Below, piece after piece: positions 24,363 through 33,800 of a stretch of DNA of 64,000 nucleotides (position 1 is its first letter; each line of letters begins with the position of its first letter). Source of the DNA: Verrucomicrobiota bacterium. Its GTDB lineage: Bacteria; Verrucomicrobiota; Verrucomicrobiia; Opitutales; UBA953. A program made the translations under genes and the position numbers. Location: the NCBI GenBank assembly GCA_016871415.1, contig VHDL01000003.1, forward strand, positions 62,001 through 126,000, in the 5' to 3' direction. Below the pieces are notes generated by a model, which was given only the letters and a program-made list of their open reading frames with translations, did not search any database and was not told the DNA's origin.

Positions 24363-25682
24363 ATGTCCGCGTCCCCGCGTCGCACCCTCGGTCTCATCTT
24401 CCTGACCGTGTTCATGGACATCGTGGGGTTCAGCGTCGTTATCCCCCTGTTTCCCCATCTGCTTGACCATTATGTCACCACGGAGGGCAGTTCCGGGACT
24501 CTAATTGGGTGGATGTGCTCGGTGGCCGAGGCGATGGGAGGGGACACCGTCTTCAAGAAGACCGTGCTCTTCGGAGGGCTGCTGAGCGCGCTCTACTCCC
24601 TGTTGCAGTTCGTCTTCTCTCCAATCTGGGGCTCCCTTTCCGACCGCATGGGACGTCGCAAGGTCCTGACCTTCACCTTGGCTGGAGGCGCCCTCGCCTA
24701 CGTGCTGTGGATCTTCGCCGCCCATTTCTGGGTCGTCGTGATGACCCGCGTCATCTGCGGCATCCTGGCGGGCAACATCGCCGTCGCAAGCGCAGCCGCC
24801 GCCGACGTCACGGAGGAGAAGGACCGCACCAAGGGGATGGCCGTGGTCGGCGTGGCCATCGGGCTGGGCTTCGTCTTCGGTCCTGTGATCGGCGCCCTGG
24901 GCTCGCACGTCCAGCTGTCCCACGGCGTCCCGGACGGCCCCTTCGGGCTCAACCCCTTCTCCGTGCCCGCGATGATTTCCGCTGGGCTCGCCGCGTTGAA
25001 CTTCCTCCTCGTGCAGTTCCTCCTGCCGGAGACGCTGCCTCCCGGTCGTCGCGCCACCGAGTCACGGCCTTCCGTGTTCGACCTCGTGAAGGTCAGGTCC
25101 GCGTCCGTGCGTCGTGCCTCCTGGGCCAACCTCATCTACCAGGTGGCGTTCACGGGCATGGAGAACACCATCGTGTTCCTCACCTTCGCCCTTTTCGCCT
25201 ACAGCCCCCGCGACAACGCCGTCCTTTTCCTGTTCAACGGAGCGGCGATGATTGTGGCGCAGGGACTGTCGCGTCGGCTCGTCGCGCGCCTCGGGCAGCG
25301 CAAGGTCGTCATGGGCGCGATGGCCTGCGCTGCGGTGGCCTTCGCCCTCATTGCCACGATTCCTCATGTCGTGGCCGTCCCGGGAGATGGTTCCCTGCCG
25401 ATGTTCTACGCCGGCCTTGGCCTGATCTCCTTCGCCACCGGCCTCGTCCTGCCGAGCGTGTCCTCGCTGGTCTCGCTGTATTCCGACCAGTCCGAGCAAG
25501 GGCGCAACCTCGGCATCCTCCGTTCCGCCGGCGCCCTCGCCCGCGTGGTCGGGCCGGTGGTCGCCGCCCTCGCCTACTTCCATTTCGGCACCCACCTGTG
25601 GGTCTACGCCGGCGGCGCCCTGCTGATGTTGCCGGCCCTGCTCGTGGTGCGTTCGCTGCCCGAGCCCTCCGTGGCGGGCTGA
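24363..25682 (+). CDS. Major facilitator superfamily transporter, TetA/DHA1-like
   Basis: 439 residues from ATG 24363 (MSASPRRTLGLIFLTVFMD). About twelve hydrophobic helices can be drawn. Motif A appears after TM2 as GSLSDRMGRRKVLT, and TM1 carries DIVGFSVVIPLFPHL, both typical of TetA-type drug/proton antiporters. The substrate cannot be told from sequence. Insertions between TM1 and TM2 (near TEGSSGTLIGW) make it a little long. The stop TGA is directly followed by the stop of convergent hemY, forming TGATCA. Confidence 0.85.
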   Translation: MSASPRRTLGLIFLTVFMDIVGFSVVIPLFPHLLDHYVTTEGSSGTLIGWMCSVAEAMGGDTVFKKTVLFGGLLSALYSLLQFVFSPIWGSLSDRMGRRKVLTFTLAGGALAYVLWIFAAHFWVVVMTRVICGILAGNIAVASAAAADVTEEKDRTKGMAVVGVAIGLGFVFGPVIGALGSHVQLSHGVPDGPFGLNPFSVPAMISAGLAALNFLLVQFLLPETLPPGRRATESRPSVFDLVKVRSASVRRASWANLIYQVAFTGMENTIVFLTFALFAYSPRDNAVLFLFNGAAMIVAQGLSRRLVARLGQRKVVMGAMACAAVAFALIATIPHVVAVPGDGSLPMFYAGLGLISFATGLVLPSVSSLVSLYSDQSEQGRNLGILRSAGALARVVGPVVAALAYFHFGTHLWVYAGGALLMLPALLVVRSLPEPSVAG

Positions 25683-27035
25683 TCAGGCTTCCCGCGCGAG
25701 CGTGCGTCCCAGCGCGTCGCCACCGCGGACCGCGTGCATGAGCGAGATGCCGCCGCGGAAGGCTCCGTGGAAGCGGATGCCGGGCTCCTCCCGCTCCAGC
25801 GCCGCGAGGCAGGCTTCGCGCCTACGCTGGTCGTGATCGTATTGCGGGATGGCCTGCTCCCATCGCTGGATCCACTCGCGTTCGGGCGGGCCGGAGGCCC
25901 CGAGTGTCTCGGAGAGCTCACGGTCCACGATGCCTCGCAGCTCGTCGTCGTCGCGCCGCGCCACTGCGGGCTGACGCGCCCCGCCCAGGAAGCAGCACAG
26001 CAGCGCCTTGCTCTCCGGGGCCCGGCCGGGAATGACGCTCGAGGGGAAGAGGCAGCCCAGCACACGCCTGCCTTCCTCGCCCGGCGTGAGGTAACCGAAT
26101 CCGTCCAAGGGGTGGTGGATGCGGCCGAGGTCGTAGCCGCGTGCGACCACCGTCACCGGGGGCGCTTCGCAGCGCGACCAGGGCGACAGACGTTCGGCCA
26201 CTGGGACGTCAAACGGTCCGTCCTTCCATTTCCAAGGCGGCGTCGTGACGATGACCCTGTCGCAGACCACCGGCTCCTCGGCGCCGTCGGTGCTCCTGCG
26301 GATCACGGCGGACCAGCCGGCTCCTTCTTTTTTGAGCCGTTCGGCCCGCCAGCCGAGACGGAACTCCGCGCTTCGGCCCGCCCGTTCGCGCATCGCGTCG
26401 GCCAGCTGCTGCATGCCGAGCCTGAAGCCCACGACGTTCCGCACGTGGCCGCGACGACGGATGAGTCCCAGGATGACCGAGCCGTATTCGGCCTCAAGCC
26501 GGTGGACGGAGGGGAAGCAGGCGGCCATGTCCAGTCGGTCGGGGTCGCCGGCATGGACTCCCGAGACGACCGGATCCATCAGCCGTGCTGAGGCCTCGCG
26601 GCCGAACCTTCGCGTCGCGAACGCCGCCACCGTCTCGCCCGCATGTCCCCCGCGCGGGATGAACGGCTCGGCAAGCAGACGGAGCCGTCCCAACGGACTG
26701 AGCAACCCGGAGGTCAGCAGCGAAAGGGGGCTCGGTCTAAGGGCATGCAGTCTACCCCGTGAAAGGATGAACCTTTTGGCGGACTCCGTCCGTGCCTCTC
26801 GGATGTCATCCGACAGCCCGTAGGAGCAGAGCAGCTCGTGGTCGGCGGCTTGCTCCAGCTGCAACGTGTTTGGGCCCGTCTCCACGATCCACCCGTCCTC
26901 GACCGTCGTACGGATCGAGCCTCCAACCCGGTCCGCAGGGTCGACCACCAGGGAGTCACGGCCGGCTTCCGCCAGCGCGGCGGCGGCGGCGAGTCCGGCC
27001 GGGCCTGCGCCCAGAATCATGACGTCGACCTTCAT
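25683..27035 (-). CDS. hemY: Protoporphyrinogen/coproporphyrinogen oxidase, HemY type
   Basis: 450 residues. FAD-dependent oxidase late in haem synthesis. The dinucleotide-binding motif is ILGAGPAGLAAAAALAEAG (residues 7-25), followed by VDPADRVGGSIRT and ETGPNTLQL, typical of PPO. The middle carries MDPVVSGVHAGDPDRLDM and the C-terminus GNxSMMHAVRGGDALGR-like residues (ISLMHAVRGGDALG). Whether the substrate is protoporphyrinogen or coproporphyrinogen cannot be decided here. No other haem gene is near. It is divergent from the outer-membrane protein gene with a 64-nt gap. Confidence 0.88.
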   Translation of the reverse strand: MKVDVMILGAGPAGLAAAAALAEAGRDSLVVDPADRVGGSIRTTVEDGWIVETGPNTLQLEQAADHELLCSYGLSDDIREARTESAKRFILSRGRLHALRPSPLSLLTSGLLSPLGRLRLLAEPFIPRGGHAGETVAAFATRRFGREASARLMDPVVSGVHAGDPDRLDMAACFPSVHRLEAEYGSVILGLIRRRGHVRNVVGFRLGMQQLADAMRERAGRSAEFRLGWRAERLKKEGAGWSAVIRRSTDGAEEPVVCDRVIVTTPPWKWKDGPFDVPVAERLSPWSRCEAPPVTVVARGYDLGRIHHPLDGFGYLTPGEEGRRVLGCLFPSSVIPGRAPESKALLCCFLGGARQPAVARRDDDELRGIVDRELSETLGASGPPEREWIQRWEQAIPQYDHDQRRREACLAALEREEPGIRFHGAFRGGISLMHAVRGGDALGRTLAREA

Positions 27036-27099
27036 CCATGAGGGGATAACCCCCGAAAGTCCCTATGGCAATCCAACGCGGATTCATCAACCTGCAGGC

Positions 27100-28110
27100 A
27101 TGCGGCTTACCTGCCTCACGCTGCTGCTCCCCTTTGCGGCGTTCGCCGACACCGTCACCCTCAAGGACGGTACCTTCCTGCGCGGTCGGATTGAGCGCAT
27201 CGTGGACGGAAGGCTGGAAGTCACCGTGCCCCTGCTCGGCGAAAACGTGCAGCGGATTGCCCTCGCCTCCGTCGAGTCCTTTCAGGTCGACGACGACGTG
27301 CGCCTGAGCGACGGCGGTTCCGTGCGGCGCGGCCGCGTCTCGGCCGCGGGGGGCAGGGCGGTCGCCTCCGGCTCCCCTGAATCCGTGGCCTTGGACGAGC
27401 GCGCCGAACTCTGGCGCGACGCCGTGCCGCGTCCGCACGACGTCCCGCCTTCGCGCAAGTGGACCGCGCAGGCCGATCTCGACGTCTCGGGGCGGTCCGG
27501 CGCCACCACCGGCAGCGGCTTCGCCGCCGGGTTCCTCGCCCGGGGTGAGTCCGCCGAGGACGTCATCACCGCCGGCGTGCGCACGATACGCAACACCGCG
27601 GGCACCCAGATCGCCGCCGACGACCTGCACGCCCAGCTCTCGTACGAGACCAGCCCGGCCGAGGTGGCCTTCTGGTACCTGCGCACCGACACCGGTTATG
27701 ACCATGCCCGTCAGGTCGACTTCCTGACCGTCAACACCGTCGGCCTCGGCTTCCGCGTCTCCCAAGATCCTCTGGGCAAGCTCGACCTGCGAACCGGCGT
27801 CGGACATCGCTACGAGACTTACATGTCCGAACTTCAGCCCACGCTTTCGGCACCGTCGGCGGATCTCGGTCTGCTCTTCGTCCGGGATTTCGGCTGGGTT
27901 GAATGGAACACCCAGGTGGCGGCGGTTCCTTCCTTGGAGCGATGGAACGATTACTATCTCAGACATGAGACCTATCTGGGCGTCCTCCGCGGGCAGGGAC
28001 CTCTTTCGGTACGTCTCGGCGTCACCCATGACTTGAGAGGCAATCCTGTCCCACCTCAGGTCAGATTGGGCACGGCCTATTTTATGCGCTTGGTTTATGC
28101 GTGGAAATAA
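27100..28110 (+). CDS. DUF481-like outer-membrane beta-barrel protein
   Basis: 336 residues from ATG 27100 (MRLTCLTLLLPFAAFA signal peptide, mature DTVTLKDG). Residues 18-80 form a small repeat-like strand region (LKDGTFLRGRIERIVDGRLEV), and residues 125-336 alternate polar and hydrophobic residues as in a beta-barrel, ending FMRLVYAWK. The domain arrangement matches DUF481 (YdiY-like, salt-induced outer membrane) proteins. The role is not known. The upstream in-frame extension lies antisense to hemY and was rejected. The terminal codons are already AT-rich. Confidence 0.72.
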   Translation: MRLTCLTLLLPFAAFADTVTLKDGTFLRGRIERIVDGRLEVTVPLLGENVQRIALASVESFQVDDDVRLSDGGSVRRGRVSAAGGRAVASGSPESVALDERAELWRDAVPRPHDVPPSRKWTAQADLDVSGRSGATTGSGFAAGFLARGESAEDVITAGVRTIRNTAGTQIAADDLHAQLSYETSPAEVAFWYLRTDTGYDHARQVDFLTVNTVGLGFRVSQDPLGKLDLRTGVGHRYETYMSELQPTLSAPSADLGLLFVRDFGWVEWNTQVAAVPSLERWNDYYLRHETYLGVLRGQGPLSVRLGVTHDLRGNPVPPQVRLGTAYFMRLVYAWK

Positions 28111-28121
28111 GCAGGGCGATT

Positions 28122-28206
28122 TTGCCTATTTTTGGTCATAAATGTATAAAAATAGCAATATTGCCTATGAGTAACTAGCGATGGACGGCGTGGCATAGGC
28201 GGTGCT
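28122..28206 (+). promoter_or_regulatory. AT-rich regulatory region upstream of glutamine synthetase
   Basis: Two direct copies of TTGCCTAT (28122-28129 and 28161-28168), an inverted copy ATAGGC (28195-28200), and an inverted repeat CTATTTTT / AAAAATAG (28126-28133 and 28148-28155). The spacing upstream of a sigma-54-like promoter fits activator binding sites, by inference. Confidence 0.45.
28191..28206 (+). promoter_or_regulatory. Sigma-54-like -24/-12 promoter for glutamine synthetase III
   Basis: TGGCA (28191-28195) and TGCT (28203-28206): the GG at 28192-28193 and the GC at 28204-28205 are separated by exactly 10 nt, as in the sigma-54 consensus. Transcription would start near 28217, about 18 nt before the chosen ATG at 28235, which also argues against the GTG at 28202 as the start. 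Confidence 0.55.
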
Positions 28207-28234
28207 TTGGTTTAACCCGTACGAGTTTCCATCC

Positions 28235-30391
28235 ATGAGCACCAATCCCGCCCGCCGCGATGCCATCAAGGCCATCGCCTCACAGCCTGCCCTCAAAGGG
28301 ACCTTCGACTTCCGCAGCGAGAAGATCGACCTGATCTACGGACAGAACGTCTTCTCCCTCGAGAAGATTGAGAAGCGCCTGCCCAAGGACGTCTTCAAGT
28401 CGCTCAAGTCCTCGATCGAGACCGGCACCAAGCTGGATAGTGCCGTCGCCGACACCGTGGCCGCCGCCATCAAGGACTGGGCGCTCGAGCGCGGCGCCTC
28501 GCACTACGCGCACGTCTTCTACCCGCTGACCGGTCTCACCGCCGAGAAGCATGACACCTTCTTCGAGCCCCACGGCACCGGCACCCTCGCCCAGTTCTCC
28601 GGCAAGGCGCTGATCCAGGCCGAGCCTGACGCCTCCTCGTTCCCCAACGGCGGCCTGCGCTCCACCTTCGAGGCCCGCGGTTACACCGCCTGGGACGTGA
28701 CCTCCCCCGCCTTCATCCTCGATGGCGTGAACGGCTCGACGCTCTGCATCCCCACCGCCTTCGTGTCTTGGAAGGGCGAGGCTCTGGACAAGAAGACCCC
28801 CCTGCTGCGTTCGATGCATGCCGTGAACAAGGCCGCCCAGCGCGTCCTGGCCCACTTCGGCAAGAAGTCCTCCTTCATCAGCGCCTCGTGCGGACCGGAA
28901 CAGGAGTACTTCCTGATCGACTCCCGCCTCTTCCACCTGCGTCCCGATCTCTACACCTGCGGCCGCTCGCTCTTCGGCGCCAAGCCCGCCAAGGGACAGG
29001 AGTTCGAGGACCAGTATTTCGGCACCATCCCCGACCGCGTGCTCGCCTGCATGATGGAGACCGAGCGCGAGTGTTTCAAGCTGGGGATCCCGATCAAGAC
29101 CCGCCACAACGAGGTCGCCCCGGCCCAGTACGAAGTCGCCCCGATCTACGAGTCCGCCAACGTCGCGCACGACCACCAGATGCTCACGATGACGCTGCTC
29201 AAGCGCGTCGCCGCCCAGCATGGCTTCGTCTGCCTCTTGGCTGAGAAGCCCTTCGCCGGCGTCAACGGTTCTGGCAAGCACGTCAATTGGTCCATTGGCG
29301 GATCCGGCGTCGGCAACCTCCTCGAGCCCGGCACCGATCCGCACGCCAACGCCCAGTTCCTCGCTTTCTGCACCGCGGTCATCCGCGCCGTCGACAAGCA
29401 CCAGGGACTCCTGCGCGCCTCCGTCGCCTCGGCTGGCAACGACCATCGCCTCGGGGCCAACGAGGCCCCCCCCGCGATCATCTCCATCTATCTCGGGGAC
29501 ATGCTCAACGACGTCATCGAGCAGGTGAAGAAGAGCGGCGCGGCCTCCTCCTCCAAGAAGGGCGGCACGATGCACATCGGCGTCGACACCCTTCCCGTGC
29601 TGCCCAAGGACGCGGGCGACCGTAACCGCACCAGCCCGTTCGCCTTCACCGGCAATAAGTTCGAGTTCCGCGCCGTCGGATCCGCCTTCTCCGTGGCCGG
29701 CCCCCTGACCGTGCTCAACACGATCCTCGCCGACTCCCTCTGCGAGATGGACAATGAGCTGACCGCCGCGAAGAAGAAGCAGTCCGACTTCAACAAGGCC
29801 CTCGAGTCCGTCCTCAAGGACATCCTCACGAAGCACGGCCGCATCATCTTCAACGGCAACGGCTACTCCGAGGAGTGGCACAAGGAAGCCGCGAAGCGCG
29901 GACTCAAGAACCTCCGCACCACCCCCGACGCGCTGCCTGAGCTGGTCGCCAAGTCCACCGTCGAAGTCTTCGAGCGGCAGGGCGTCCTCTCCAAGGCCGA
30001 GCTCGAGTCCCGCGAGGAGATCTACACCCACTCCTACGTGCTCTCCGTCAACACCGAGTCCAAGCTCGTCCATGACATCGGCCGCACCATGCTGCTGCCC
30101 GCCGCGCTCAAGTTCGCCGCCGAGCTCACGCCCGTCTCGCAGAGCAAGTCCGGCGGCAAGCTCCGCAAGGACGTGCTCGCCCTCGCCGACAAGCTGGCCG
30201 ACGCGCTCGACGAACTCGACGACCTCCGCGCCGTGACCAAGTCGAACACCCATGCCCAGGCCCATCACGCCTGCGACAAGGTGCTCCCCGCGATGCTGAA
30301 GGCGCGCGGCTTCGCCGACGCGCTCGAGGACATCGTCTCCGACGAGCATTGGCCGCTGCCCTCCTACCAGGAGATGCTGTTCCTCCGCTGA
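28235..30391 (+). CDS. glnN: Glutamine synthetase type III
   Basis: 718 residues, the size of GSIII (dodecamer, about 75-83 kDa subunits) rather than GSI or GSII. It makes glutamine from glutamate, ammonia and ATP. Recognisable segments are [13 protein letters not shown] (metal ligands), [38 protein letters not shown] and [12 protein letters not shown]. The start ATG 28235 ([15 protein letters not shown]) fits downstream of the predicted sigma-54 promoter. A sigma-54 promoter would fit nitrogen control. A clear terminator follows. Confidence 0.95.
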   Translation: MSTNPARRDAIKAIASQPALKGTFDFRSEKIDLIYGQNVFSLEKIEKRLPKDVFKSLKSSIETGTKLDSAVADTVAAAIKDWALERGASHYAHVFYPLTGLTAEKHDTFFEPHGTGTLAQFSGKALIQAEPDASSFPNGGLRSTFEARGYTAWDVTSPAFILDGVNGSTLCIPTAFVSWKGEALDKKTPLLRSMHAVNKAAQRVLAHFGKKSSFISASCGPEQEYFLIDSRLFHLRPDLYTCGRSLFGAKPAKGQEFEDQYFGTIPDRVLACMMETERECFKLGIPIKTRHNEVAPAQYEVAPIYESANVAHDHQMLTMTLLKRVAAQHGFVCLLAEKPFAGVNGSGKHVNWSIGGSGVGNLLEPGTDPHANAQFLAFCTAVIRAVDKHQGLLRASVASAGNDHRLGANEAPPAIISIYLGDMLNDVIEQVKKSGAASSSKKGGTMHIGVDTLPVLPKDAGDRNRTSPFAFTGNKFEFRAVGSAFSVAGPLTVLNTILADSLCEMDNELTAAKKKQSDFNKALESVLKDILTKHGRIIFNGNGYSEEWHKEAAKRGLKNLRTTPDALPELVAKSTVEVFERQGVLSKAELESREEIYTHSYVLSVNTESKLVHDIGRTMLLPAALKFAAELTPVSQSKSGGKLRKDVLALADKLADALDELDDLRAVTKSNTHAQAHHACDKVLPAMLKARGFADALEDIVSDEHWPLPSYQEMLFLR

Positions 30392-30413
30392 ACGGGGAGT
30401 CAGTTTACCGACA

Positions 30414-30446
30414 AAGGGCCGGACCCACGTCCGGCCCTTCTTGTTT
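30414..30446 (+). terminator. Terminator after glutamine synthetase
   Basis: Perfect 11-bp stem AAGGGCCGGAC / GTCCGGCCCTT with loop CCAC, followed by CTTGTTT. It lies 23 nt after the stop codon. Confidence 0.85.
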
Positions 30447-30464
30447 CCAGGGCGCGCGTCCCGC

Positions 30465-30496
30465 CAAAGCAGAAGGCCCGTCAGGGACGGGCCTTC
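30465..30496 (-). terminator. Terminator after rpsU
   Basis: 11-bp stem GAAGGCCCGTC / GACGGGCCTTC with a 3-nt loop. Read on the minus strand it is followed by TGCTTTGG. The T-tract is weak, but the position just downstream of rpsU fits. Confidence 0.65.
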
Positions 30497-30506
30497 GGTC
30501 GGATTG

Positions 30507-30522
30507 CTGAGCCTAGGCTCAG
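30507..30522. repeat. 16-bp perfect palindrome at the rpsU stop codon
   Basis: CTGAGCCTAGGCTCAG reads the same on both strands and contains the rpsU stop codon (30519-30521, minus strand). It could be a protein-binding site or a chance feature next to the terminator hairpin. Confidence 0.6.
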
Positions 30523-30719
30523 GCGTTCTCCCATTTCTTGCGCAGGTAGGCGTTGAAGTTCTTGACCTTCTTCTTGCGTCGGCGACGTTCCGCGGGCTTT
30601 TCAAAGCCTCGCTTGGCGCGGGCGTCCTTGATGATGCCTTCGCGGTCGACCTTCTTCTTGAGGCGGCGGAGGGCCTTGTCGACCGTCTCGCCCTTGCGGA
30701 TCTTGATTTCTACGGACAT
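30519..30719 (-). CDS. rpsU: Small ribosomal subunit protein bS21
   Basis: 66 residues: MSVEIKIRKGETVDKALRRL, then a basic helix with AKRGFEKPAERRRRKKK. bS21 sits near the 3' end of 16S rRNA on the platform and helps initiation. The leader before ATG is CTTCAACTAAC, with no Shine-Dalgarno sequence. In Flavobacteriia rpsU is known to keep one for autoregulation, so this lineage differs. It is convergent with glnN and divergent from smc. Confidence 0.96.
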   Translation of the reverse strand: MSVEIKIRKGETVDKALRRLKKKVDREGIIKDARAKRGFEKPAERRRRKKKVKNFNAYLRKKWENA

Positions 30720-30736
30720 GTTAGTTGAAGGGGTCG

Positions 30737-30765
30737 AAGCAACAGGCGGCCGGGGGGTGCGTCAA
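30737..30765 (-). promoter_or_regulatory. Candidate promoter for rpsU
   Basis: On the minus strand TTGACG (30765-30760), a 17-nt GC-rich spacer, then TTGCTT (30742-30737). The transcript would begin near 30730 with a leader of about ten nt. The -10 match is poor. Confidence 0.3.
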
Positions 30766-30868
30766 CCCCGAAACGCCGTCCGAGGCCCCGTGAATAAGTG
30801 CCACGGGGCGCGGGCACTAGACGCTTGCGGGAGGGGTGGGGCGGGGCAATCGTGACCGACGCCCCTCG

Positions 30869-33800
30869 ATGCACCTCAAGGAAATCGTCGTCAACGGATT
30901 CAAGAGCTTCGCTGACCGGACCCGCATCGAGCTCCGCCCCGGCATCACGGCGGTCGTCGGGCCCAACGGCTGCGGAAAGTCCAACATCGTCGACGCCATC
31001 CGCTGGGTGCTGGGTGAGCAGAGCGCCAAGTCGCTGCGTGCGCCCGCCATGCACGACGTCATCTTCTCCGGCACCGACCGTCGCAAGCCCTTGCCGCAGT
31101 GCGAGGTCGAGCTGATCTTCGCCGACTGCGAGAAGGAGCTGGGCACCGCTTTCGCGGAGGTCTCGGTGTCCCGACGCCTGCAGCGCGAGGGGACGAGCGA
31201 CTACTTCATCAACGGCAAGCCTTCGCGTCTGAAGGACATCCATCGGCTCTTTATGGATACGGGCGTGGGACGCATGTCCTACTCCTTCATGGTCCAGGGG
31301 CAGATCGACCAGATCCTCTCCGCCAATCCCGCCGAGCGCCGTTATCTCTTCGAGGAGGCCGCGGGCATCACCCGTTACAAGACGCAGCGCCGCGAGGCTC
31401 TCAACAAGCTGGCCGGCGTCGACGTCAATTTGGCTCGCGTCACGGACGTCATCACCGAGGTCGGACGTCAGATCGCCGTCCTCCGCCGTCAGGCCGCCAA
31501 GGCCATGCGCTACCGCCGGCTGCGTCACCGTTTCGTCCACCTCGACCTCGCCTGGCAGGCCAGGCAGCACGGCGAGCGACGCGTCCACGTGGCCGACCTG
31601 GAGTCGCGCGCCGCGGTCTGCCGCGCCGAGTCGGACGGGCTTTCGGAATCGCTGCGCGTCCGCGAGGAGGCCCTCTCCGGCTCCCGTTCAGGACGTTCCG
31701 AACTTTCACTCGCCGTCGAGGAGGACCAGCAGGCTCTGTTCACCCTGCGCGCCGACCGCGACGCCGCCGAATCCCGCGCTAGGACCGCCGATCTCCGCGC
31801 CGACGACCTGTCTCAGCGCCTGGGCTCCATCCGGGCCGAAGCCGCCGAGGCGGAGCGGCAGATCGCCGAGTTCGAGGCGCGGTTGCGCGGCCGCACCGAC
31901 GACCGTTCTTCCGCTGACGGTGCCTTCAGCGCCACCGACGCCGCCTACCGGGAGAAGACCGCTGAGGTCGAGGACGCGGCCCGTCTCCTCGTCGAGGATG
32001 AGACCCGGTTGCGCCGGCTGCGTCAGGACGTGCTCGCGGCTGAGGGCGAGATGACCCGCGCCCGCGGGGACCTGACCAACCTTGAGGTGGATCTCCGGGG
32101 CTTCCAGACCCGTCACCAGGATCTGACCGATTCTGTCGCCCGCGCCGTCGCCGAGCAGGAGGCGCTTTTCCGCCGCGCCGACGAGAGCGCCGCCGTCGTC
32201 ACGTCACGCCACGGCGAACTGACTGCCGCCCGGACCTCGGAGCAGGAGGCGGTCGACAAGGGCAGGGCGCTCCTCGCCGAATTCCGCGGGCTGCAGCAGA
32301 CGATCTCCGAGCAGGACCGCGTCGTGGCCAAGCTCTCCGCCCAGCTCGGACTCCTCGAGCAGATGCAGGCCAGGATGGAGGGTTTCTCCGAGGCGGCCAA
32401 GGCCGTGCTCAAGGGGGAGTTCTCGGACACCCTGGCGGCCGGCAAGGCCTCGGCCATGGCCGAGCTCGTCACCGTCACCGACGCCGCGGCGGCCGCCGCG
32501 CTCGAGGCCATCCTCGGCGCCGCTTCCGAGGCCGTCGCGCTTGAATCGGCGGACGTCCTGCCCGACCTCGTCGCCCGCATCAGTGAGCGTGACCTTGGAC
32601 GGGCCGTCTTTCAGGTGGAGGCTCCGCCCACCGCCCGTTCCTCGCAGCAGGTCCCGGCTTGGCTCAAGCCCGCCGCATCGGTCGTCAGGCCCAGGTCCGC
32701 GGCCCACGGCCGCCTCGTCGCGAACCTCTTCGACGGCTGTCACGTCTGCCCCACGCTCGGCGAATTCGTCCGCTGGTGGAGGGCGAACCCCTCCTTCGAG
32801 TTTTTCCTCGTCGCCACACCCGAGGGCGACCTCGTCGACCGCCGGGGACTCGTCTTCGTCGGCCGCGCGCGCAAGTCCGCCGGTTCCGGCGTGGGCGTAT
32901 TCTCCCGCGAATCCGAGATCCGCGCCGCCCGCGGCTCCCTGGAGTCGGAGAACGACCGCCTCACTGCGCTCAATGAGAAGGCCCTCGGCCTTCAGCGCGA
33001 CATCGACGCGGCCGATGCGGACGCATCGACCCGCCGCGAGTCCGTCGACCGCGCCTCGCAGGAGCTTTCCGTCGCCCAGGCCGATGAGCGCGCCGCTCGC
33101 ACCGCCCTACGCGCCGTGGACGACCGCATCGCCCGCGAGCAGAGGCAGCTCACTGAGCTCGACGCCTCCAAGGCTGACGCCCTGGCGCGACGTGACCAGG
33201 CCCAGTCAGCCCTCTCTGCGAAGGACGCCGACGTCGGCCGCCTCCGCGAGGAGATTGCTCAGGCCGAGTCCTCCCTGGAGTCCCGGCGTGGGGAGGTCGA
33301 AGCCCGACGCAACGCCCTCGGTGACGTCCGCCTCTCCCGTGCCGAGCAGCTGCAGCGCCTCGAGACCGTCGGCAAGGAGCTGGCCGAACTGGAGTCGCGC
33401 CGCGCCGAGGCCGGCGCCCGCTCCTCTGCCCGGCGCAACGAGGCGGCGCAGAACGAGAGGATGATTGCTGAGCTGCGCGCCGAGTCCGCCGCCGCCCGCA
33501 AGCTTGCGGAGCGTCTCCGCGTCGACGCCGAGTCCGCCGCCGCCGAACTCGCCGAACGCCGCAACGAGCTGGCCCGGCTGGACGCCGAGCTGGAGACCGA
33601 GGACCGCGTGCTGGCCGTCGACCGCGACCGCCTGCGTGACGCCGAGTCGCGCCTCAAGTCCCTCGAAGTCTCCCTCGCCGAGCAGGGGTCGCAGTGCTGG
33701 TTCATCGCCGAGAAGGTGCGCACCGAGCACCAGCTCGAGGTGGCCGACGTCGACTGGCGCCTCCAGCTCTGGCTGGCTGACGGCGAACCCGAAGGCCTCT

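Noticed and set aside
28202-28234. GTG at 28202 as the glutamine synthetase start
   Set aside because: It would overlap the predicted sigma-54 promoter and transcript start. The family start matches ATG 28235.
28280-30604. 774-residue open frame antisense to glutamine synthetase
   Set aside because: Shadow of a real gene. No recognisable domains.
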